Of a stretch of DNA of 64,000 nucleotides, positions 53,953 through 61,686 are shown piece after piece. Under the pieces are notes generated by a model. The model had not been told where the DNA came from and did no database searches. It worked only from the letters and a program-made list of their open reading frames with translations. The stretch is from Neorhizobium lilium (GTDB taxonomy: Bacteria > Pseudomonadota > Alphaproteobacteria > Rhizobiales > Rhizobiaceae). Location of the stretch: positions 558,001 through 622,000 of the forward strand of contig NZ_SBIP01000004.1 in assembly GCF_004053875.1 (NCBI RefSeq). Direction: 5' to 3'. The translations under genes were made by a program, and so were the position numbers. How positions within the stretch are numbered: position 1 is the first letter of the stretch; each line of letters opens with the position of its first letter.

Positions 53953-54429
53953 TCAGTTCGCCTTCATGAGGCGGGACTTCTGCCGGTTCCAGTCGCGCTC
54001 CTTCTCCGTCTCGCGCTTGTCGTGCAGCTTCTTGCCCTTGGCGAGCGCGAGTTCCAGCTTGGCACGACCCTTTTCGTTGAAATAGATCTTCAGCGGCACG
54101 AGGGTCATGCCTTCGCGATTGATCGCAACGCGCAAGCGGTTGATCTCGCGCTTCGACAGGAGAAGCTTGCGGCGACGGCGCGGCTCGTGGTTGAAACGGT
54201 TAGCCTGCAGATATTCCGGCAGATGCGAGTTGATGAGCCAGATCTCATTGCCTTCGTCCGAGGCGTAGGATTCTGCGATATTGGCCTTGCCTTCGCGCAG
54301 GGCCTTGACCTCGGTGCCTGTCAGCATGAGACCGGCCTCGTAGGTATCTATGATCTCATAGTTGTAGCGGGCCTTGCGGTTTTCCGCGACAATCTTGTTG
54401 ATCGTGCGCTGGCTGCCTTTGGGTGCCAT
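53953..54429 (-). CDS. smpB: SsrA-binding protein SmpB
   Basis: The 158-residue protein has [36 protein letters not shown], then [20 protein letters not shown], all SmpB signatures. It binds tmRNA and rescues stalled ribosomes. The long basic C-terminal tail ([20 protein letters not shown]) is normal for this function. No tmRNA gene is seen nearby. Confidence 0.96.
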   Translation of the reverse strand: MAPKGSQRTINKIVAENRKARYNYEIIDTYEAGLMLTGTEVKALREGKANIAESYASDEGNEIWLINSHLPEYLQANRFNHEPRRRRKLLLSKREINRLRVAINREGMTLVPLKIYFNEKGRAKLELALAKGKKLHDKRETEKERDWNRQKSRLMKAN

Positions 54430-54466
54430 CAGACTATTCCGCTCCGCCCTTCGCTAAACGATTATT

Positions 54467-54491
54467 CCCCGCCCATGGGCCATGAGCGGGG
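54467..54491 (-). terminator. Hairpin between dapA and smpB
   Basis: CCCCGC-C-CATGG-G-CCATG-A-GCGGGG forms a strong two-part stem. On the minus strand it is followed by AATAATCGTTT, so it may terminate dapA or attenuate smpB transcription. Confidence 0.4.
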
Positions 54492-54603
54492 TTGCCGTGT
54501 ATGTAATGCGTGGATGGTGAAATGTGAAGCCGCGGAGCCAACCTCCCCCGCCCCCGTGACCAAACACAGAAATGAAGAAGATCCGAAACCCGTGCCCTCA
54601 AAC

Positions 54604-55488
54604 TCAGTTCAGCAGGCCCGCATGGCGAAGCGCGGCGTCGATTGCGGCTTCCGTTGCAGGCTCCAGACCGGAGATGAGCGGCGAGCGGACCGTTCGGTTC
54701 ATGCCCCGCAGGCGGTGGAGGCCGTATTTCGCCCCGCAAAGACCTGGCTCCATGAAGATCGCCTTATGAAGCGGCATCAGCCGATCCTGATACTCCAGCG
54801 CCAGTTTGAAATCACCGGCAAGGGTCGCTGCCTGGAAGTCGGCACAGAGGCGCGGTGCGACATTGGCGGTGACCGAGATGCAGCCGACGCCGCCGTGGGC
54901 GTTGAAGCCAAGAGCGGTCGCATCCTCGCCGGAAAGCTGGATGAAATCGGAACCGCAGGTGATGCGCTGCTCCGAGACACGCTCCAGCTTGCCCGTCGCG
55001 TCCTTGACGCCGACGATGTTCCTATGCGCCTTGACCAGAGCGCCCATGGTTTCCGGCGACATGTCGATCACCGAGCGCGGCGGAATATTGTAGATAATGA
55101 TCGGCAGGCTGACCGCCTCGGCGATCGCCGAGAAATGTGCGATCAGGCCCTTCTGCGTGGGCCTGTTGTAATAGGGCGTGACGACGAGAATGGCATCGGC
55201 GCCTGCCTTTTCGGCATGCTGCGCCAGTTCCACCGCTTCGCGGGTATTGTTGGAGCCGGCGCCGGCAATGACCGGGACGCGCCCGGCTGCCACCTCGACG
55301 CAAAGCTCCACCACCCGTTTGTGCTCGTCATGGGACAAGGTCGGAGATTCGCCCGTGGTGCCGACGGGAACAAGGCCACTGCCCCCTTCGTCTATCTGCC
55401 ATTCCACATGCGCGGCAAAAGCATCCTCATCCACCGCGCCCTCGCTCGTGAAGGGGGTGACGAGGGCGGGGATCGATCCCTTGAACAT
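54604..55488 (-). CDS. dapA: 4-hydroxy-tetrahydrodipicolinate synthase
   Basis: The 294-residue aldolase-family enzyme makes the first intermediate of the lysine/diaminopimelate branch. It shows [32 protein letters not shown], the active-site Tyr in [11 protein letters not shown] and the Schiff-base Lys in [16 protein letters not shown] 55488 follows GGGAG at six-base spacing; an in-frame TTG two codons upstream is weaker. Confidence 0.95.
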   Translation of the reverse strand: MFKGSIPALVTPFTSEGAVDEDAFAAHVEWQIDEGGSGLVPVGTTGESPTLSHDEHKRVVELCVEVAAGRVPVIAGAGSNNTREAVELAQHAEKAGADAILVVTPYYNRPTQKGLIAHFSAIAEAVSLPIIIYNIPPRSVIDMSPETMGALVKAHRNIVGVKDATGKLERVSEQRITCGSDFIQLSGEDATALGFNAHGGVGCISVTANVAPRLCADFQAATLAGDFKLALEYQDRLMPLHKAIFMEPGLCGAKYGLHRLRGMNRTVRSPLISGLEPATEAAIDAALRHAGLLN

Positions 55489-55803
55489 TAACAACTCCCA
55501 TCGGCCGCATCCATTGTTCGGCCGTAATCAACACCTACAGCATGTCGCGCGAAAGTGCCCAGCGATTTTGCGCCAGCGACATGCACCGAAACGAAGCTAA
55601 AGCGGATCGAGCGAATTTGGAAGATGGCGACACGCTTGTGGTCGGGCACCATAAAGCGATGGCAAAGCGGCGACAAGCGCAAGCGCGCAGGGTTTTATGA
55701 GCGTTCCCATATAAGAAATCGCGCCTTGTTATAAATATGGTAAGCTTTCGTTAATCCTCTCGGCAGCTAATTAGGAGTCATCATCTTTGTCGCGAGTTGC
55801 CGG
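55489..55803. other. Divergent promoter region between dapA and slt
   Basis: These 315 bp hold no convincing gene. The last 90 bp before slt are AT-rich (ATAAATATGG, CTAATTAGGAG) and probably hold the slt promoter and ribosome site. No repeat or structured element stands out. Confidence 0.5.
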
Positions 55804-57885
55804 ATGAACAAGCCTGTTCTCATCCTCGCTACCCTTGGCCTCAGCGCCGCAAGCCTGCCGAGTTTCGCCGCGCCGCCGGCCGATACGCTCGTGCCCCTGC
55901 CCTTCGTGCGCCCCGACGCACCTGCGACCATTCCCACGCCGATGACGGCCGCCATGCCCGTGCCTGACGTCACCGGCTCCATTCCGCGCATGAACCGCAT
56001 CGCGCCGACCTCCGCGCTGAAGGCGGGGCTCGACGCACTTTCCAACAATGACGCAGCGGCGGCTTTTGCCGCCCGCGATGGCCTGCCCGAAGGCTCGCTT
56101 GACGAGCACATCCTGACTTGGGCGATTGCCACATCGGGCCTGTCCGGTGTTCCTTCCGGCGAAATCGCCGCAGCGCAGCGCAGGCTCAAGGGCTGGCCGG
56201 GCCTGAGCAGCCTTCGGGCGCAGTCCGAACGCGCGCTCTATCGCGAAGATCCGCCGGCGTCCGACGTGCTTTCAGCCTTCGGAGCGACGCGCCCGGAAAC
56301 CACCGAGGGCGCGATCGTTCTTTCCCGCGCTCTGGTTTCCACCGGGCGGTCCCCGGAAGCTGCGCGCATCCTGCGCAATCTCTGGGTTTCCGAGCCGCTG
56401 GACAAGGGAACCGAGGACAAGATCCTCAAGGAGTTCGGCACGTTGTTTTCGGCGGCCGACCACAAGGCGCGGATGGACTGCCTGATGTATCGAGGGCGGG
56501 TAGCGCAGGCCAAGCGTTTTGCCGATATGGGCAATGCCGGCTCCCTCTATAACGCCTGGAGCGGTGTGGTCGGAAATGCAAGGAACGCCGATGCGCTTCT
56601 GGCGGCGGTGGATCGCCCTCTGGCAAGCGACCCCGCCTATCTCTTTGCGCGCGTCGAATATTTGCGCCGGCAGGACAAATATCGCGAGGCGGCCCAGCTT
56701 CTCCAGACGCTGCCGCGCGACCCTGCCCGGCTGGTGAATTCGGCGGAATGGTGGAACGAGCAGCGGATCGTAGCCCGCGGCTTGGCCGATAAAGGCGACT
56801 TCGTCCAAGCCTATGAAACAGTTGCCGCTTCCGTGGCGAATGCGGCGCCGGACAGGGCCGATGCGGATTTCCATGCCGGTTGGTATGCGCTGCGCGCGCT
56901 GAACAACCCGGGGCTGGCGGAAAGCCACTTCCGCAAGATTCTCGAGGCCTCCAGCCGGCCGCTCTCGGCTTCACGCGCCTGGTATTGGCTGGGACGTGCC
57001 GCGGAAGCCGGCGGACCGGGCAGCGCACGCGAGTTCTATACAAATGCCGCCCACTATTCCGGTACATTCTACGGCCAGCTTGCGGCAGCCAAGCTCAATA
57101 TCCGTACGCTCGACGTCACCTACCCCTCTCCCAGCCCAGCGGACAGGGAGCGATTCGTGAGCCGCGAGGCGGTGCAGGCAATTGCAAGGCTCGACTCGGC
57201 CGGGCACGACAGGCGCGCCGCCTCGCTCTACAGGGCGCTGGCTGAGGAGATGGACAGCCCGGGCGAGCTTGCTTTGCTCGCCTCACGGGCCGAAGCTCAA
57301 GGTGACCATGCGCTCTCGCTGCAGATCGGCAAGAGCGCCTTCGGCCGTGGAATAGAAGTCGCGGCGCTTGCTTTTCCGATGGGAGTGATCCCGTCAGATG
57401 CCGATATCGGCGGATCGGGCAAGGCGCTTGCCTATGCGATCGCGCGCCAGGAAAGCGCCTTCAATCCGGCCGCCATTTCGCCTGCCAATGCGCGGGGGCT
57501 GCTGCAAATCCTGCCCGGTACGGCGCAGGGCGTTGCCAAGCGGCACGGCATCAGTTTCAAGGCGGACCGACTGACGTCCGACGCAGCCTATAATGCCACG
57601 CTTGGAGCTCATTACCTTGGCGAGCAGATCGGCACGTTCGGCGGCTCCTATATCCTCACCTTCATTGCCTATAATGCCGGCCCGAAGCGCGTGAACGAGT
57701 GGATCGACCGCTATGGAGACCCGCGCGGCAAGCCGATCGACGAGGTGGTAGACTGGATCGAGCGTATTCCCTTCCCCGAAACGCGCAACTACGTGCAGCG
57801 GGTGATGGAGAACTACCAAGTCTACAAAACGAGACTTGGAGAGAAGTCCGACATCGAGTCGGACCTGCGATTCGGCCGCATTTAG
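55804..57885 (+). CDS. slt: Soluble lytic murein transglycosylase
   Basis: The 693-residue protein has a signal peptide (ILATLGLSAASLPSFA), a long helical superhelix of tetratricopeptide-like repeats (about 60-530), and a C-terminal SLT domain (about 535-680). The catalytic Glu is in AIARQESAFNPAAISPANAR, followed by GLLQILPGTA and TFIAYNAGPKRVNEW. It cleaves peptidoglycan to anhydromuropeptides in the periplasm. Confidence 0.95.
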   Translation: MNKPVLILATLGLSAASLPSFAAPPADTLVPLPFVRPDAPATIPTPMTAAMPVPDVTGSIPRMNRIAPTSALKAGLDALSNNDAAAAFAARDGLPEGSLDEHILTWAIATSGLSGVPSGEIAAAQRRLKGWPGLSSLRAQSERALYREDPPASDVLSAFGATRPETTEGAIVLSRALVSTGRSPEAARILRNLWVSEPLDKGTEDKILKEFGTLFSAADHKARMDCLMYRGRVAQAKRFADMGNAGSLYNAWSGVVGNARNADALLAAVDRPLASDPAYLFARVEYLRRQDKYREAAQLLQTLPRDPARLVNSAEWWNEQRIVARGLADKGDFVQAYETVAASVANAAPDRADADFHAGWYALRALNNPGLAESHFRKILEASSRPLSASRAWYWLGRAAEAGGPGSAREFYTNAAHYSGTFYGQLAAAKLNIRTLDVTYPSPSPADRERFVSREAVQAIARLDSAGHDRRAASLYRALAEEMDSPGELALLASRAEAQGDHALSLQIGKSAFGRGIEVAALAFPMGVIPSDADIGGSGKALAYAIARQESAFNPAAISPANARGLLQILPGTAQGVAKRHGISFKADRLTSDAAYNATLGAHYLGEQIGTFGGSYILTFIAYNAGPKRVNEWIDRYGDPRGKPIDEVVDWIERIPFPETRNYVQRVMENYQVYKTRLGEKSDIESDLRFGRI

Positions 57886-58071
57886 AGCGCTGCAGCGAAA
57901 ATCTTGAGCCCTTCAACATCTCACGGGGAGTTGAACAGCTTCGACGGCCTCTGTGCAACCGCGGCGCCGAAAGTTCTACAAGCCCTACTGGATAAGAGAT
58001 GGAGCTATTGCGCTCGGGCTGACTTCGGCGACGTTCGGGAGGCCGATAGCCTGTTCAGGTATCGAATAGAC

Positions 58072-58096
58072 GGAACATCACCGTGCCGGTGGGGTT
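58072..58096 (+). promoter_or_regulatory. Candidate EcfG-type promoter for the Ser/Gly-rich exported protein
   Basis: GGAAC at 58072-58076 is followed after 16 bases by GGTT at 58093-58096, about 50 bp before the start codon of a small exported protein. Confidence 0.5.
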
Positions 58097-58147
58097 CTAT
58101 CCTCGTCACCATGACGAACCGAACAGTACATCATCTGGAGGATAGAC

Positions 58148-58486
58148 ATGAACAAGTTCATCACCGCAGCAGCGTTTTCGCTCGCCCTCGCCTCTTCTGC
58201 TCTGGCGCAATCTTCGTCCGGTCAGTCCGGCTCCAGTGGTCAGGGCGGCGCCGACAGCTCCTGGAACAATAGCCAGAAGCCGGCAACCCCTGTTCAGCCG
58301 ATGGATTCGGGTTCGATGAAAACAGATCCGACTACGACTCAGAGCACCACGTCAGGCGCCAATGACGGCACATCCGGAAGTTCTGCCGCCGGCACCTCCG
58401 CCGACTGCCCGGCCGGAACACCAGGCGCAGGCACTGCGGGCAAGACCCCGGCTTCTTCGGAGAAGCTCAATCCAAATTGCCCCTGA
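58148..58486 (+). CDS. Exported Ser/Gly/Thr-rich small protein
   Basis: The 112-residue protein has a signal peptide (NKFITAAAFSLALASSALAQ). A low-complexity mature region rich in Ser, Gly, Thr and Pro follows, with two Cys residues (in ADCPAG and NPNCP). Such proteins occur in many Rhizobiales and are of unknown role. The ATG follows GGAGGATAGAC. An EcfG-like promoter suggests stress induction. Confidence 0.7.
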   Translation: MNKFITAAAFSLALASSALAQSSSGQSGSSGQGGADSSWNNSQKPATPVQPMDSGSMKTDPTTTQSTTSGANDGTSGSSAAGTSADCPAGTPGAGTAGKTPASSEKLNPNCP

Positions 58487-58634
58487 TCCAATTCGCCGCA
58501 TGATCCGCTAAAGCAGGTCTCAATTTTAGCTTCGTTTACGCGACATGCTGCAATCCCCGTTCGATATAGGCAGGGGCATTGTCGAGCATTTTAACCTGGC
58601 TCCCTAAGCGCCATCGCCCATGCGCATAAACGAG

Positions 58635-58661
58635 AAAAGCCCGGACAATGTCCGGGCTTTT
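58635..58661. terminator. Bidirectional terminator between the exported protein and porin 1
   Basis: AAAAGCCCGGA-CAATG-TCCGGGCTTTT gives a GC stem flanked by A and T runs, so it can end transcripts from either side. It lies 22 bp from the porin stop codon. Confidence 0.85.
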
Positions 58662-58682
58662 CCAATGGAAGCAGTCGATCTA

Positions 58683-59708
58683 TTAGAACGAGCGCTGCAG
58701 ACGAACGAAGCCGCTCCATACGGAGTCGTCAGAGTTGTCGGAGTCGGTGTACTGAACCGAAACCTTAGACGTCAGGCCTTCGGTGACCTTGTAGTCCAGG
58801 GTCACGCCAGCGCGCCAAGCATCGCCACCGCTAAAGTTGCCGGCAGTGTTGTAATCGATCGAGTCCCAGTACTGGAAGGCCGGGGTGATCGAGAACTTGT
58901 CGTTCAGCTTCGCAGCGTACTGAACAGCAACGGTCCATTCTGCGAGGTCGTAGTAAGCGTTTGCACCCGACGACCAGATACCAGCGCCGCTCAGCGTGCC
59001 AGGACCAATGTCAGCCGACAGGATCAAGCGGATCGAGCCGTCGTTGACGTGGAAGTCATAACCACCGAGCAAAGCAGCCGAAACCGGGCCGAAAGCGCCG
59101 GATACCTGTGCTTCAACGCCAACACCGTCGTTGCCGTATGCGTTGTTAGCGCCCTGAGTCGGCTCGCTGTAACGCTTGCTGAGTTCGTCTACGAATACGC
59201 CAGCGCTGATCGTCGAGCCGGTGTAGTTGTAGCCGATTGCGTTGACGCGGTTGGAACCGAGGTCGTCGGTTTCGCCCGACAGGTCGGCGTCCCAGTAGTT
59301 GTACATGTAGCCGACCTTGAAGCCGCCCAGCGTGATGTACGCTTCGTCGATTTCAACGTTGCCGCCGTTGTAGTCTTCTTCAGCCCAGGTGCGCAGAGCG
59401 ATGTACGAGCCGAGAGCGCCGTATTCGGTGTCGCTCTTGGTTTCGAAGTTCAAGAGAGCGCGAGTACGCGCGTTCCAGTTGTTGTCACCGTCCGTGTCGT
59501 TCCACTGAACTTCGAAACGAACATAGCCGCCGATCTTGAGGCAGGTTTCGGTGCCGGGGATGTAGAAATAGCCGGTGCCGAATGCGTCGCAAACGCGAAC
59601 GTATTCCAGCGGCTCGGGCTCAGCGGCTACGATGGCGTCAGCAGCGTGGGCGCCGGACACTGCTGCGAGGGCCGCAGCGGAGCCAAGGAGAAGGCTCTTC
59701 AGGTTCAT
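58683..59708 (-). CDS. Outer-membrane porin, Omp2b/RopA type, copy 1
   Basis: The 341-residue protein has a signal peptide (MNLKSLLLGSAAALAAVSGA, mature start near ADAIVA), the family motif EYVRVCDAFGTGYFYIPGTE with a conserved Cys pair, a 16-strand-type beta barrel and the terminal Phe of outer-membrane proteins (FVRLQRSF). ATG 59708 follows GGAGGTCAAAC; a longer in-frame reading upstream is not a signal peptide. It is about 75-80% identical by eye to the next porin. Confidence 0.93.
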   Translation of the reverse strand: MNLKSLLLGSAAALAAVSGAHAADAIVAAEPEPLEYVRVCDAFGTGYFYIPGTETCLKIGGYVRFEVQWNDTDGDNNWNARTRALLNFETKSDTEYGALGSYIALRTWAEEDYNGGNVEIDEAYITLGGFKVGYMYNYWDADLSGETDDLGSNRVNAIGYNYTGSTISAGVFVDELSKRYSEPTQGANNAYGNDGVGVEAQVSGAFGPVSAALLGGYDFHVNDGSIRLILSADIGPGTLSGAGIWSSGANAYYDLAEWTVAVQYAAKLNDKFSITPAFQYWDSIDYNTAGNFSGGDAWRAGVTLDYKVTEGLTSKVSVQYTDSDNSDDSVWSGFVRLQRSF

Positions 59709-59887
59709 GTTTGACCTCCAAGTCAAGTTTTGCACCGGGCGAAGCGATGACTTTAATTCACCAAAGCTCACCCAAAGAACTGTGCGGATTACGATTCTAA
59801 CCTCGTCACATATGCAATCTACCTGAAGTGCCGAGGACGACAATTGCTAACTGGCCAAACTGTCACAAACCGACCTTCATTTAGACC

Positions 59888-59910
59888 CTAGTGTTGCGAA
59901 GTTGCACTAG
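59888..59910. promoter_or_regulatory. CTAGTG-N11-CACTAG palindrome upstream of porin 1
   Basis: A perfect 6-11-6 inverted repeat lies about 180 bp before the porin 1 start codon. It contains the direct repeat GTTGC-GAA-GTTGC in its spacer. Confidence 0.35.
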
Positions 59911-59995
59911 TTGCGGCGTCAACCGGGCGATTTGGCGCAGAAAGTTAAGAAATCGTAAACACTTAGGAGAACCCACAGGTTCTTCCCGCGGCTCA

Positions 59996-60027
59996 AACAA
60001 AAAAGCCCGGCTACGAGAGCCGGGCTT
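59996..60027 (-). terminator. Rho-independent terminator of porin 2
   Basis: On the minus strand AGCCCGGCT-CTCGT-AGCCGGGCT is followed by a run of T and TGTTT. It lies 24 bp after the porin 2 stop codon. Confidence 0.88.
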
Positions 60028-60050
60028 CGATAGACATATTTGCGTTCGAA

Positions 60051-61121
60051 TTAGAACGAGCGCTGCAGACGGACGAAGCCGCTCCAGACTTCTTCGTCGT
60101 CCGTACGGTCACCGTCGTTATCCATGTCGGTGTACTGAACCGAAACCTTGGACGTCAGACCGTCGGTGATCTTGTAGTCGAGCGTAACGCCAGCGCGCCA
60201 AGCTTCGCGATTGCCGACGAAGTTGCCAGACGGAGATACGTCGAGCGTATCCCAATACTGGAAGGCCGGGGTGATCGAGAGCTTGTCGTTGAGCTTTACA
60301 GCGTATTCCGCAGCAACGGTCCATTCCGCCAGGTCGTAATAGGCGTTGGCGCCCGACGACCAGATGCCGGCAACACCGAGCGTGCCCGGGCCGATTGCAG
60401 CGGTGACGATCGCACGGATCGAGCCGTCTTCGGCAGCGAAGTCGTAGCCGCCGAGCAAGGTGGCGGAAACCGCACCGAACGTGCCCGATACCTGAGCTTC
60501 GATACCGATGCCGTCGTTGCCGTAGGTGTCGGTGGTCGCGGTCGTGGCACCGAAGTCGTTTTCGCTGTAGTGAGCGATCAGCTCGTCAACGAAGAAACCA
60601 GCCTTGATCGTGTCGCTGCTGTATTCGTAGCCGACTGCGTTGATGCGGTTGGAACCGAGGTCGTCGGTTTCGCCCGAAAGACCAGCATCCCAGTAGTTGT
60701 ACATGTAGCCGACCTTGAAGCCGCCGAGCGTGATGTACGCTTCGTCGATTTCAACGGAACCGCCGTTGTAGTCTTCTTCAGCCCAGGTGCGAAGAGCGAT
60801 GTACGAGCCGAGGGCGCCGTATTCGGTGTCGCTCTTGGCCGAGAAGTTGATCAGGGCGCGCGTACGAGCGTTCCAGTTGTTGTTTTCTACGCCCGGAGCA
60901 GCGTCGATGTTGTCCCAGTTGGTCTGGAAACGAACATAGCCGCCGACCTTGAGGCAGGTTTCAGTGCCGGGAATGTAGAAGTAACCCTTGCCGAACGCGT
61001 CGCAAACGCGAACGTATTCCATCGGCTCGGGCTCAGCAGCAACGATAGCGTCGGCCGCGTGAGCGCCGGATACTGCAGCGAGAGCTGCAGCGGAGCCGAG
61101 AAGAAGGCTCTTGATGTTCAT
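60051..61121 (-). CDS. Outer-membrane porin, Omp2b/RopA type, copy 2
   Basis: The 356-residue paralogue of copy 1 has the same signal peptide type (MNIKSLLLGSAAALAAVSGA), EYVRVCDAFGKGYFYIPGTE and the final FVRLQRSF. Compared with copy 1 it has short insertions in loops near residue 70 (DAAPGVENN), near the FGATTATTDTYG loop and near the C-terminus (DGDRTDDEEV). Loop-limited change suggests selection on surface-exposed parts. The ATG follows GGAGGTCAACA. Confidence 0.93.
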   Translation of the reverse strand: MNIKSLLLGSAAALAAVSGAHAADAIVAAEPEPMEYVRVCDAFGKGYFYIPGTETCLKVGGYVRFQTNWDNIDAAPGVENNNWNARTRALINFSAKSDTEYGALGSYIALRTWAEEDYNGGSVEIDEAYITLGGFKVGYMYNYWDAGLSGETDDLGSNRINAVGYEYSSDTIKAGFFVDELIAHYSENDFGATTATTDTYGNDGIGIEAQVSGTFGAVSATLLGGYDFAAEDGSIRAIVTAAIGPGTLGVAGIWSSGANAYYDLAEWTVAAEYAVKLNDKLSITPAFQYWDTLDVSPSGNFVGNREAWRAGVTLDYKITDGLTSKVSVQYTDMDNDGDRTDDEEVWSGFVRLQRSF

Positions 61122-61686
61122 TGTTGACCTCCAGTCAAAGTTAAATTGGGTATGGGTTCTTTTTGCTGAAGGACAGCATTCCCTGCCCCACCCCGTCCAT
61201 GCTGGAAGAAGGACGATCCACCGCCTTGCTTCCAAGCGGGACAATACAAAAGGGCACCGCCCATGCAATCCCGAACCTCAATCCTAAGTGGAGATGAACA
61301 CCGCTTGTTGGGCCATGTTGCGGAAAGGCCACAAACCCTTGCTGCAACATGCTTATGTTTTAGGGTTTGTTAAGAAACAACTACAATGGACCCGCAAATA
61401 GTCCAACCGAGGCGAACCGTTATACTATTGTCACAAAGTATCGATTCGGATCTTGCATGGCGCAAGAACCGCGGTCAGGGATAATAGAAGAAATATAGGG
61501 GGAAGGAATAATGGCGGAGAAGATGGGATTCCCCACCAAGTCGGCGGTAACCTATTGATTCACGAGTCGCCAAAACGTCGGTTTGGGTACGTGCGTGGGT
61601 ACAGGGTAAAATACAGCGATTTCCGAGAGGATTGTCAACCAACTAACGCGGGGAGTTGACGACACCATCGCGCCAGACGATGTCGG
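61122..61686. other. Junction region between core genome and island
   Basis: These 565 bp hold no gene I can support. From porin 2 outwards they contain its leader and promoter (to about 61440), then the tRNA-Ser 3' remnant (61512-61530), then two GGGTAC repeats 12 bp apart (61585-61602). After that hsdR begins on the minus strand. A 68-codon frame at 61453-61659 spans the junction but lacks a ribosome site. Confidence 0.55.
61512..61530 (-). repeat. tRNA-Ser 3'-end remnant, probable attachment site
   Basis: Read on the minus strand, AATCCCATCTTCTCCGCCA equals the 3' T-arm half, acceptor strand, discriminator and CCA of a serine tRNA. The rest of a tRNA (5' acceptor GGAGAAG, anticodon arm) is absent, so this is not a gene. 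Integrases using tRNA genes leave such a 3' copy at the far end of an island. The direct evidence is the sequence match as I recall it; the target tRNA lies outside the window. Confidence 0.55.

Larger units (their letters stand above)
59709..60050. other. Intergenic region between the two porins
   Basis: These 342 bp contain no gene. They hold the terminator of porin 2 (59996-60027), an AGAACC-CACA-GGTTCT palindrome (59968-59983), a CTAGTG-N11-CACTAG palindrome (59888-59910), and the long leader of porin 1. The two palindromes are candidate regulator sites for porin expression. Confidence 0.55.

Noticed and set aside
61512..61530. Possible intact tRNA-Ser gene
   Set aside because: Only the 3' end is present; the 5' acceptor strand, D arm and anticodon arm cannot be found upstream on the minus strand.
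61453..61659. 68-codon plus-strand frame in the island junction
   Set aside because: No ribosome site, no motif, and it spans the tRNA remnant and the presumed junction.
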